A stretch of DNA of 64,000 bases from the NCBI GenBank assembly GCA_963691655.1, contig CAVNUY010000046.1, positions 930,001-994,000 on the forward strand, written 5' to 3'. The position numbers were made by a program, and so were the translations under genes. The notes beneath the pieces are model-generated. The model saw only the letters and a program-made list of their open reading frames with translations. It did not search any database and was not told the origin of the DNA. How positions within the stretch are numbered: the stretch's first letter is position 1; every line of letters starts with the position of its first letter. This DNA is from Toxonevra muliebris (taxonomy: Eukaryota; Arthropoda; Insecta; Diptera; Pallopteridae). Of the stretch, positions 51,586 to 63,100 are shown piece after piece.

Positions 51586-54500
51586 TTTAATTTCGAATTT
51601 TAATTTCGAATTTTAATTTCGAATTTTAATTTCGAATTTTAATTTCGAATTTTAATTTCGAATTTTAATTTCGAATTTTAATTTCGAATTTTAATTCCGA
51701 ATTTTAATTTCGAATTTTAATTCCGAATTTTAATTCCGAATTTTAATTTCGAATTTCAATTTCGAATTTCAATTTCGAATTTTATTTTCGAATTTTAATT
51801 CCGAATTTTAATTCCGAATTTTAATTCCGAATTTTAATTCCGAATTTTAATTCCGAATTTTAATTCCGAATTTTAATTCCGAATTTTAATTTCGAATTTC
51901 AATTTCGAATTTTAATTTTGAATTTTAATTTCGAATTTTAATTTCGAATTTCAATTTCGAATTTTAATTCCGAATTTTAATTTCGAATTTCAATTTCGAA
52001 TTTTAATTTCGAATTTTAATTTCGAATTTTAATTTCGAATTTTAATTTCGAATTTTAATTTCGAATTTTAATTTCGAATTTTAATTTCGAATTTCAATTT
52101 CGAATTTTAATTTCGAATTTTAATTCCGAATTTTAATTTCGAATTTTAATTCCGAATTTTAATTCCGAATTTTAATTCCGAATTTTAATTTCGAATTTTA
52201 ATTTCGAATTTCAATTTCCAATTTTAATTTCGAATTTTAATTCCGAAATTAAAATTCGAATTTTAATTCCGAATTTTAATTTCGAATTTTAATTTCGAAT
52301 TTTAATTTCGAATTTCAATTTCGAATTTTAATTCCGAGTTTTAATTTCGAATTTCAATTTCGAATTTTAATTCCGAATTTTAATTCCGAATTTTAATTTC
52401 GAATTTCAATTTCGAATTTCAATTTCGAATTTTAATTCCGAATTTTAATTTCGAATTTTAATTTCGAATTTTAATTTCGAATTTTAATTTCGAATTTTAA
52501 TTCCGAATTTCAATTTCGAATTTCAATTCCGAATTTTAATTTCGAATTTTAATTTCGAATTTTAATTTCAAATTTTAATTTCGAATTTCAATTTCGAATT
52601 TTAATTTCGAATTTTAATTTCGAATTTTAATTTCGAATTTCAATTTCGAATTTTAATTCCGAATTTTAATTTCGAATTTTAATTTCGAATTTTAATTCCG
52701 AATTTTAATTCCGAATTTTAATTCCGAATTTTAATTCCGAATTTTAATTTCGAATTTTAATTTCGAATTTCAATTTCGAATTTTAATTTCGAATTTTAAT
52801 TCCGAAATTAAAATTCGAATTTTAAATCCGAATTTTAATTTCGAATTTTAATTTCGAATTTTAATTCCGAAATTTAATTTCGAAATTTAATTTCGAATTT
52901 TAATTTCGAATTTTAATTTCGAATTTCAATTTCGAATTTTAATTCCGAATTTTAATTTCGAATTTTAATTTCGAATTTTAATTTCGAATTTTAATTTCGA
53001 ATTTTAATTTCGAATTTCAATTCCGAATTTTAATTTCGAATTTTAATTCCGAATTTTAATTTCGAATTTTAATTCCGAATTTTAATTCCGAATTTTAATT
53101 CCGAATTTTAATTTCGAATTTTAATTTCGAATTTTAATTTCGAATTTCAATTTCGAATTTTAATTCCGAATTTTAATTCCGAATTTTAATTCCGAATTTT
53201 AATTCCGAATTTTAATTCCGAATTTTAATTTCGAATTTTAATTTCGAATTTCAATTTCCAATTTTAATTTCGAATTTTAATTCCGAAATTAAAATTCGAA
53301 TTTTAATTCCGAATTTTAATTTCGAATTTCAATTTCGAATTTTAATTTCGAATTTTAATTCCGAATTTTAATTTCGAATTTTAATTCCGAATTTTAATTT
53401 CGAATTTTAATTCCGAATTTTAATTTCGAATTTTAATTTCGAATTTTAATTCCGAATTTTAATTTCGAATTTCAATTTCGAATTTTAATTTCGAATTTTA
53501 ATTCCGAATTTTAATTTCGAATTTTAATTTCGAATTTTAATTCCGAATTTTAATTTCGAATTTTAATTCCGAATTTTAATTCCGAATTTTAATTTCGAAT
53601 TTTAATTCCGAATTTTAATTCCGAATTTTAATTCCGAATTTTAATTTCGAATTTTAATTTCGAATTTTAATTTCGAATTTTAATTTCGAATTTTAATTCC
53701 GAATTTTAATTCCAAATTTTAATTCCGAATTTTAATTCCGAATTTTAATTTCGAATTTTAATTTCGAATTTCAATTTCGAATTTTAATTTCGAATTTTAA
53801 TTCCGAATTTTAATTCCGAATTTTAATTCCGAATTTTAATTCCGAATTTTAATTCCGAATTTTAATTCCGAATTTTAATTTCGAATTTTAATTTCGAATT
53901 TTAATTTCGAATTTTAATTTCGAATTTCAATTTCGAATTTTAATTTCGAATTTTAATTTCGAATTTCAATTTCGAATTTTAATTCCGAATTTTAATTCCG
54001 AATTTTAATTCCGAATTTTAATTCCGAATTTTAATTCCGAATTTTAATTCCGAATTTTAATTCCGAATTTTAATTTCGAATTTCAATTTCGAATTTCAAA
54101 TTCGAATTTTAATTTCGAATTTTAATTCCGAATTTTAATTTCGAATTTTAATTCCGAATTTTAATTCCGAATTTTAATTCCGAATTTTAATTCCGAATTT
54201 TAATTCCGAATTTTAATTTCGAATTTCAATTTCGAATTTTAATTTCGAATTTTAATTCCGAATTTTAATTTCGAATTTTAATTCCGAATTTTAATTTCGA
54301 ATTTTAATTTCGAATTTTAATTTCGAATTTTAATTTCGAATTTTAATTTCGAATTTTAATTTCGAATTTTAATTTCGAATTTTAATTCCGAATTTTAATT
54401 CCGAATTTTAATTCCGAATTTTAATTCCGAATTTTAATTTCGAATTTCAATTTCGAATTTTAATTTCGAATTTTAATTCCGAATTTTAATTCCGAATTTT

Positions 54501-55342
54501 AATTCCGAATTTTAATTCCGAATTTTAATTCCGAATTTTAATTCCGAATTTTAATTCCGAATTTTAATTTCGAATTTTAATTCCGAATTTTAATTTCGAA
54601 TTTTAATTTCGAATTTCAATTTCGAATTTTAATTTCGAATTTTAATTCCGAATTTTAATTCCGAATTTTAATTCCGAATTTTAATTCCGAATTTTAATTT
54701 CGAATTTTAATTTCGAATTTTAATTTCGAATTTTAATTTCGAATTTCAATTTCGAATTTTAATTTCGAATTTTAATTCCGAATTTCAATTTCGAATTTTA
54801 ATTCCGAATTTTAATTCCGAATTTTAATTCCGAATTTTAATTCCGAATTTTAATTCCGAATTTTAATTCCGAATTTTAATTCCGAATTTTAATTTCGAAT
54901 TTCAATTTCGAATTTCAAATTCGAATTTTAATTTCGAATTTTAATTCCGAATTTTAATTTCGAATTTTAATTCCGAATTTTAATTCCGAATTTTAATTCC
55001 GAATTTTAATTCCGAATTTTAATTCCGAATTTTAATTTCGAATTTCAATTTCGAATTTTAATTTCGAATTTTTATTCCGAATTTTAATTTCGAATTTTAA
55101 TTCCGAATTTTAATTTCGAATTTTAATTTCGAATTTTAATTTCGAATTTTAATTTCGAATTAAAATTCCGAATTTTAATTTCGAATTTCAATTTCGAATT
55201 TCAATTTCGAATTTTATTTTCGAATTTTAATTCCGAATTTTAATTCCGAATTTTAATTCCGAATTTTAATTCCGAATTTTAATTCCGAATTTTAATTCCG
55301 AATTTTAATTCCGAATTTTAATTTCGAATTTTAATTCCTAAT
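51450..55342 (+). repeat. ~3.9-kb segment, copy 1 of the ~8.6-kb-offset duplication
   Basis: Corresponds to about 60140-64000. Shared marks are TTTTATTTTCG (51784/60481, offset 8,697), TTTTGAATTTT (51920/60617, 8,697), TTTCCAATTTT (52218/60902, 8,684), AAATCCG (52824/61495, 8,671), TTTCCAATTTT (53258/61916, 8,658) and TTTCAAATTCG (about 54917/63497, 8,580). The 698 bp at 54464-55161 are identical to 63044-63741 in my line-by-line reading. At 55162 (GAATTAAAATTCC) this copy lacks 78 bp (six monomers) found in the partner, after which the match resumes at 8,658 up to the end of the window. Confidence 0.9.
53076..53854 (+). repeat. 779-bp segment duplicated at +9,120 bp, copy 2
   Basis: Second copy of 43956-44734, with the inverted monomer at 53285. 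It lies inside the first copy of the 8.6-kb duplication, so the two amplification layers are nested. Confidence 0.93.
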
Positions 55343-57560
55343 TTTAATTCCTGATTTTAATTCCGAATTTATATTTCGAATTTTAATTCCGAATTTTAAT
55401 TTCGAATTTTAATTTCGAATTTTAATTCCGAATTTTAATTTCGAATTTCAATTTCGAATTTTAATTCCGAATTTTAATTTCGAATTTCAATTTCCAATTT
55501 TAATTTCGAATTTTAATTCCGAATTTTAATTTCGAATTTTAACTCCGAATTTTAATTCCGAATTTTAATTCCGAATTTCAATTTCGAATTTTAATTTCGA
55601 ATTTTAATTCCGAATTTTAATTCCGAATTTTAATTCCGAATTTTAATTCCGAATTTTAATTCCGAATTTTAATTCCTAATTTTAATTCCGAATTTTAATT
55701 CCGAATTTTAATTTCGAATTTTAATTCCTAATTTTAATTCCGAATTTTAATTTCGAATCTTAATTTCGAATTTTAATTCCGAATTTTATTTTCGAATTTT
55801 AATTCCGAATTTAAATTTCGAATTTTAATTCCGAATTTTAATTTCGAATTTTAATTCCGAATTTTAATTCCGAATTTTAATTCCGAATTTTAATTCCGAA
55901 TTTTAATTTCGAATTTCAATTTCGAATTTTAATTTCGAATTTTAATTCCGAATTTTAATTCCGAATTTTAATTCCGAATTTTAATTCCGAATTTTAATTC
56001 CGAATTTTAATTCCTAATTTTAATTCCGAATTTTAATTCCTAATTTTAATTTCGAATTTTAATTCCGAATTTTAATTCCGAATTTTAATTCCGAATTTTA
56101 ATTCCGAATTTTAATTTCGAATTTCAATTTCGAATTTTAATTTCGAATTTTAATTCCGAATTTTAATTCCGAATTTTAATTTCGAATTTTATTTCCGAAT
56201 TTTAATTCCGAATTTTAATTCCGAATTTTAATTCCGAATTTCAATTTCGAATTTTAATTTCGAATTTTAATTCCGAATTTTAATTCCGAATTTTAATTCC
56301 GAATTTTAATTCCGAATTTTAATTCCTAATTTTAATTCCGAATTTTAATTCCGAATTTTAATTTCGAATTTTAATTCCTAATTTTAATTCCGAATTTTAA
56401 TTTCGAATCTTAATTTCGAATTTTAATTCCGAATTTTATTTTCGAATTTTAATTCCGAATTTAAATTTCGAATTTTAATTCCGAATTTTAATTTCGAATT
56501 TTAATTTCGAATTTTAATTCCGAATTTTAATTCCGAATTTTAATTCCTAATTTTAATTCCGAATTTTAATTCCGAATTTTAATTTCGAATTTTAATTCCT
56601 AATTTTAATTCCGAATTTTAATTTCGAATCTTAATTTCGAATTTTAATTCCGAATTTTATTTTCGAATTTTAATTCCGAATTTAAATTTCGAATTTTAAT
56701 TCCGAATTTTAATTTCGAATTTTAATTTCGAATTTTAATTCCGAATTTTAATTCCGAATTTTAATTTCGAATTTTAATTCCGAATTTTAATTCCGAATTT
56801 TAATTCCGAATTTTAATTCCGAATTTTAATTCCGAATTTTAATTTCGAATTTCAATTTCGAATTTTAATTCCGAATTTTAATTCCGAATTTTAATTCCGA
56901 ATTTTAATTCCGAATTTTAATTCCGAATTTTAATTCCTAATTTTAATTCCGAATTTTAATTCCGAATTTTAATTTCGAATTTTAATTCCTAATTTTAATT
57001 CCTAATTTTAATTCCGAATTTAAATTTCGAATTTTAATTCCGAATTTTAATTTCGAATTTTAATTTCGAATTTTAATTCCGAATTTTAATTTCGAATTTC
57101 AATTTCGAATTTTAATTCCGAATTTTAATTTCGAATTTCAATTTCGAATTTTAATTTCGAATTTTAATTCCGAATTTTAATTTCGAATTTTAATTCCGAA
57201 TTTTAATTCCGAATTTTAATTCCGAATTTTAATTCCGAATTTCAATTTCGAATTTCAATTTCGAATTTTAATTTCGAATTTTAATTCCGAATTTTAATTT
57301 CGAATTTTAATTTCGAATTTTAATTCCGAATTTTAATTTCGAATTTTAATTCCGAATTTTAATTCCGAATTTTAATTCCGAATTTAAATTCCGAATTTTA
57401 ATTTCGAATTTCAATTTCGAATTTTAATTTCGAATTTTAATTCCGAATTTTAATTCCGAATTTTAATTCCGAATTTTAATTCCGAATTTTAATTCCTAAT
57501 TTTAATTCCGAATTTTAATTCCGAATTTTAATTCCGAATTTTAATTTCGAATCTTAATTT
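55330..57560 (+). repeat. TTCCTAATTTT-rich cluster with 50-monomer units
   Basis: A variant in which CCGAA becomes CCTAA is concentrated here (about 55338, 55676, 55730, 56013, 56040, 56326, 56378, 56546, 56598, 56937, 56988, 57001, 57496) with one CCTGA unit at about 55350. The GAATCTTAA / TTTTATTTTCG / TTTAAATTTCG cassette known from zone D recurs at 55759, 56409, 56630 and 57553, spaced 650, 221 and 923 bp (50, 17 and 71 monomers). It links this cluster with the 29-30 kb, 33.5 kb and 41.5 kb cassettes. CCTAA removes the CpG of the monomer. Confidence 0.87.
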
Positions 57561-60139
57561 CGAATTTTAATTCCGAATTTTATTTTCGAATTTTAATTCC
57601 GAATTTAAATTTCGAATTTTAATTCCGAATTTTAATTTCGAATTTTAATTTCGAATTTTAATTCCGAATTTTAATTTCGAATTTCAATTTCGAATTTTAA
57701 TTCCGAATTTTAATTTCGAATTTCAATTTCGAATTTTAATTTCGAATTTTAATTTCGAATTTTAATTTCGAATTTTAACTCCGAATTTTAATTCCGAATT
57801 TTAATTCCGAATTTTAATTCCGAATTTCAATTTCGAATTTCAATTTCGAATTTTAATTCCGAATTTTAATTTCGAATTTTAATTCCGAATTTTAATTTCG
57901 AATTTTAATTTCGAATTTTAATTCCGAATTTTAATTTCGAATTTTAATTTCGAATTTCAATTTCGAACTTTAATTTCGAATTTCAATTCCGAATTTTAAT
58001 TTCGAATTTTAATTTCGAATTTTAATTTCGAATTTTAATTTCGAATTTTAATTTCGAATTTTAATTTCGAATTTTAATTTCGAATTTTAATTTCGAATTT
58101 TAATTCCGAATTTTATTTCCGAATTTTAATTTCGAATTTCAATTTCGAATTTTAATTCCGAATTTTAATTTCGAATTTTAATTTCGAATTTTAATTTTGA
58201 ATTTTAATTTCGAATTTTAATTCCGAATTTTAATTCCAAATTTTAATTCCGAATTTTAATTCCGAATTTTAATTTCGAATTTTAATTTCGAATTTCAATT
58301 TCGAATTTTAATTTCGAATTTTAATTCCGAATTTTAATTTCGAATTTTAATTTCGAATTTTAATTTCGAATTTTAATTCCGAATTTTAATTTCGAATTTC
58401 AATTTCGAATTTTAATTTCGAATTTTAATTCCGAATTTTAATTTCGAATTTTAATTCCGAATTTTAATTCCGAATTTTAATTCCGAATTTTAATTTCGAA
58501 TTTCAATTTCGAATTTCAATTTCGAATTTTAATTCCGAATTTTAATTTCGAATTTTAATTTCGAATTTTAATTTCGAATTTTAATTTCGAATTTTAATTT
58601 CGAATTTCAATTTCGAATTTTAATTCCGAATTTTAATTTCGAATTTCAATTTCGAATTTTAATTTCGAATTTTAATTTCGAATTTTAATTTCGAATTTTA
58701 ATTTCGAATTTTAATTTCGAATTTTAATTTCGAATTTTAATTTCGAATTTTAATTTCGAATTTTAATTTCGAATTTTAATTTTGAAATTTAATTTCGACT
58801 TTTAATTTCGAATTTTAATTTCGAATTTCAATTTCGAATTTTAATTTCGAATTTTAATTCCGAATTTTAATTTCGAATTTCAATTTCGAATTTTAATTCC
58901 GAATTTTAATTCCGAATTTTAATTCCGAATTTTAATTCCGAATTTTAATTCCGAATTTTAATTTCGAATTTCAATTTCGAATTTCAAATTCGAATTTTAA
59001 TTTCGAATTTTAATTCCGAATTTCAATTTCGAATTTTAATTCCGAATTTTAATTCCGAATTTTAATTCCGAATTTTAATTCCGAATTTTAATTTCGAATT
59101 TTAATTTCGAATTTCAATTTCCAATTTTAATTTCGAATTTTAATTCCGAAATTAAAATTCGAATTTTAATTCCGAATTTTAATTTCGAATTTTAATTTCG
59201 AATTTTAATTTCGAATTTTAATTTCGAATTTTAATTTCGAATTTTAATTTCGAATTTTAATTTCGAATTTTAATTCCGAATTTTAATTCCAAATTTTAAT
59301 TCCGAATTTTAATTCCGAATTTTAATTTTGAATTTTAATTCCGAATTTTAATTCCGAATTTCAATTTCGAATTTTAATTCCGAATTTTAATTTCGAATTT
59401 TAATTTCGAATTTTAATTTCGAATTTTAATTTCGAATTTTAATTCCGAATTTCAATTTCGAATTTCAATTTCGAATTTTAATTCCGAATTTTAATTCCAA
59501 ATTTTAATTCCGAATTTTAATTCCGAATTTTAATTTTGAATTTTAATTCCGAATTTTAATTCCGAATTTCAATTTCGAATTTTAATTCCGAATTTTAATT
59601 TCGAATTTTAATTTCGAATTTTAATTTCGAATTTTAATTTCGAATTTTAATTCCGAATTTCAATTTCGAATTTCAATTCCGAATTTTAATTTCGAATTTT
59701 AATTTCGAATTTTAATTTCGAATTTTAATTTCGAATTTCAATTTCGAATTTTAATTTCGAATTTTAATTTCGAATTTTAATTTCGAATTTCAATTTCGAA
59801 TTTTAATTCCGAATTTTAATTTCGAATTTTAATTTCGAATTTTAATTCCGAATTTTAATTCCGAATTTTAATTCCGAATTTTAATTTCGAATTTTAATTT
59901 CGAATTTCAATTTCGAATTTTAATTTCGAATTTTAATTCCGAAATTAAAATTCGAATTTTAAATCCGAGTTTTAATTTCGAATTTTAATTTCGAATTTTA
60001 ATTCCGAAATTTAATTTCGAAATTTAATTTCGAATTTTAATTTCGAATTTTAATTTCGAATTTTAATTTCGAATTTTAATTCCGAATTTTAATTTCGAAT
60101 TTTAATTTCGAATTTTAATTTCGAATTTTAATTCCGAAT

Positions 60140-63100
60140 TTTAATTTCGAATTTTAATTCCGAATTTTAATTCCGAATTTTAATTCCGAATTTTAATTCC
60201 GAATTTTAATTCCGAATTTTAATTTCGAATTTCAATTTCGAATTTTAATTTCGAATTTTAATTCCGAATTTTAATTTCGAATTTTAATTCCGAATTTTAA
60301 TTTCGAATTTTAATTTCGAATTTTAATTTCGAATTTTAATTTCGAATTTTAATTTCGAATTTTAATTTCGAATTTTAATTTCGAATTTTAATTCCGAATT
60401 TTAATTTCGAATTTTAATTCCGAATTTTAATTCCGAATTTTAATTTCGAATTTCAATTTCGAATTTCAATTTCGAATTTTATTTTCGAATTTTAATTCCG
60501 AATTTTAATTCCGAATTTTAATTCCGAATTTTAATTCCGAATTTTAATTCCGAATTTTAATTCCGAATTTTAATTCCGAATTTTAATTTCGAATTTCAAT
60601 TTCGAATTTTAATTTTGAATTTTAATTTCGAATTTTAATTTCGAATTTCAATTTCGAATTTTAATTCCGAATTTTAATTTCGAATTTCAATTTCGAATTT
60701 TAATTTCGAATTTTAATTTCGAATTTTAATTTCGAATTTTAATTTCGAATTTTAATTTCGAATTTTAATTTCGAATTTCAATTTCGAATTTTAATTTCGA
60801 ATTTTAATTCCGAATTTTAATTTCGAATTTTAATTCCGAATTTTAATTCCGAATTTTAATTCCGAATTTTAATTTCGAATTTTAATTTCGAATTTCAATT
60901 TCCAATTTTAATTTCGAATTTTAATTCCGAAATTAAAATTCGAATTTTAATTCCGAATTTTAATTTCGAATTTTAATTTCGAATTTTAATTTCGAATTTC
61001 AATTTCGAATTTTAATTCCGAGTTTTAATTTCGAATTTCAATTTCGAATTTTAATTCCGAATTTTAATTCCGAATTTTAATTTCGAATTTCAATTTCGAA
61101 TTTCAATTTCGAATTTTAATTCCGAATTTTAATTTCGAATTTTAATTTCGAATTTTAATTTCGAATTTTAATTTCGAATTTTAATTCCGAATTTCAATTT
61201 CGAATTTCAATTCCGAATTTTAATTTCGAATTTTAATTTCGAATTTTAATTTCGAATTTTAATTTCGAATTTCAATTTCGAATTTTAATTTCGAATTTTA
61301 ATTTCGAATTTTAATTTCGAATTTCAATTTCGAATTTTAATTCCGAATTTTAATTTCGAATTTTAATTTCGAATTTTAATTCCGAATTTTAATTCCGAAT
61401 TTTAATTCCGAATTTTAATTTCGAATTTTAATTTCGAATTTCAATTTCGAATTTTAATTTCGAATTTTAATTCCGAAATTAAAATTCGAATTTTAAATCC
61501 GAATTTTAATTTCGAATTTTAATTTCGAATTTTAATTCCGAAATTTAATTTCGAAATTTAATTTCGAATTTTAATTTCGAATTTTAATTTCGAATTTCAA
61601 TTTCGAATTTTAATTCCGAATTTTAATTTCGAATTTTAATTTCGAATTTTAATTTCGAATTTTAATTTCGAATTTCAATTCCGAATTTTAATTTCGAATT
61701 TTAATTCCGAATTTTAATTTCGAATTTTAATTCCGAATTTTAATTCCGAATTTTAATTCCGAATTTTAATTTCGAATTTTAATTTCGAATTTTAATTTCG
61801 AATTTCAATTTCGAATTTTAATTCCGAATTTTAATTCCGAATTTTAATTCCGAATTTTAATTCCGAATTTTAATTCCGAATTTTAATTTCGAATTTTAAT
61901 TTCGAATTTCAATTTCCAATTTTAATTTCGAATTTTAATTCCGAAATTAAAATTCGAATTTTAATTCCGAATTTTAATTTCGAATTTCAATTTCGAATTT
62001 TAATTTCGAATTTTAATTCCGAATTTTAATTTCGAATTTTAATTCCGAATTTTAATTTCGAATTTTAATTCCGAATTTTAATTTCGAATTTTAATTTCGA
62101 ATTTTAATTCCGAATTTTAATTTCGAATTTCAATTTCGAATTTTAATTTCGAATTTTAATTCCGAATTTTAATTTCGATTTTTAATTTCGAATTTTAATT
62201 CCGAATTTTAATTCCGAATTTTAATTTCGAATTTTAATTTCGAATTTTAATTTCGAATTTTAATTTCGAATTTTAATTAAGAATTTTAATTCCAAATTTT
62301 AATTCCGAATTTTAATTCCGAATTTTAATTTCGAATTTTAATTTCGAATTTCAATTTCGAATTTTAATTTCGAATTTTAATTCCGAATTTTAATTCCGAA
62401 TTTTAATTCCGAATTTTAATTCCGAATTTTAATTTCGAATTTTAATTTCGAATTTTAATTTCGAATTTTAATTTCGAATTTCAATTTCGAATTTTAATTT
62501 CGAATTTTAATTTCGAATTTCAATTTCGAATTTTAATTCCGAATTTTAATTCCGAATTTTAATTCCGAATTTTAATTCCGAATTTTAATTCCGAATTTTA
62601 ATTCCGAATTTTAATTCCGAATTTTAATTTCGAATTTCAATTTCGAATTTCAAATTCGAATTTTAATTTCGAATTTTAATTCCGAATTTTAATTTCGAAT
62701 TTTAATTCCGAATTTTAATTCCGAATTTTAATTCCGAATTTTAATTCCGAATTTTAATTCCGAATTTTAATTCCGAATTTTAATTTCGAATTTCAATTTC
62801 GAATTTTAATTTCGAATTTTAATTCCGAATTTTAATTTCGAATTTTAATTCCGAATTTTAATTTCGAATTTTAATTTCGAATTTTAATTTCGAATTTTAA
62901 TTTCGAATTTTAATTTCGAATTTTAATTTCGAATTTTAATTTCGAATTTTAATTCCGAATTTTAATTTCGAATTTTAATTCCGAATTTTAATTCCGAATT
63001 TTAATTTCGAATTTCAATTTCGAATTTCAATTTCGAATTTTATTTTCGAATTTTAATTCCGAATTTTAATTCCGAATTTTAATTCCGAATTTTAATTCCG

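Larger units (their letters stand above)
27643..61955 (-). repeat. Inverted monomers, zones D to F (33 sites)
   Basis: GAAATTAAAATTC starts at 27643, 32400, 36222, 36430, 37054, 37379, 40369, 43840, 44165, 44789, 45101, 47337, 47864, 48046, 48293, 48722, 48969, 49346, 49528, 49684, 49866, 50009, 50191, 50334, 50659, 52245, 52804, 53285, 59148, 59941, 60929, 61475 and 61943. Two contexts dominate. In one, TTTCAATTTCCAATTTT and then TTTTAATTCC come before and TTTTAATTCCG follows. In the other, the site is followed by TTTTAAATCCG. A third, with TTTTAATTTC before, is at 48046, 48722, 49528, 49866 and 50191. Each site forms a 22-bp perfect inverted repeat. Density is highest at 47.3-50.7 kb. Confidence 0.92.

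Noticed and set aside
2438..61955. Large-scale inversion of array orientation
   Set aside because: Orientation returns to normal after each 13-bp inverted unit; no block of reversed monomers longer than one is seen.
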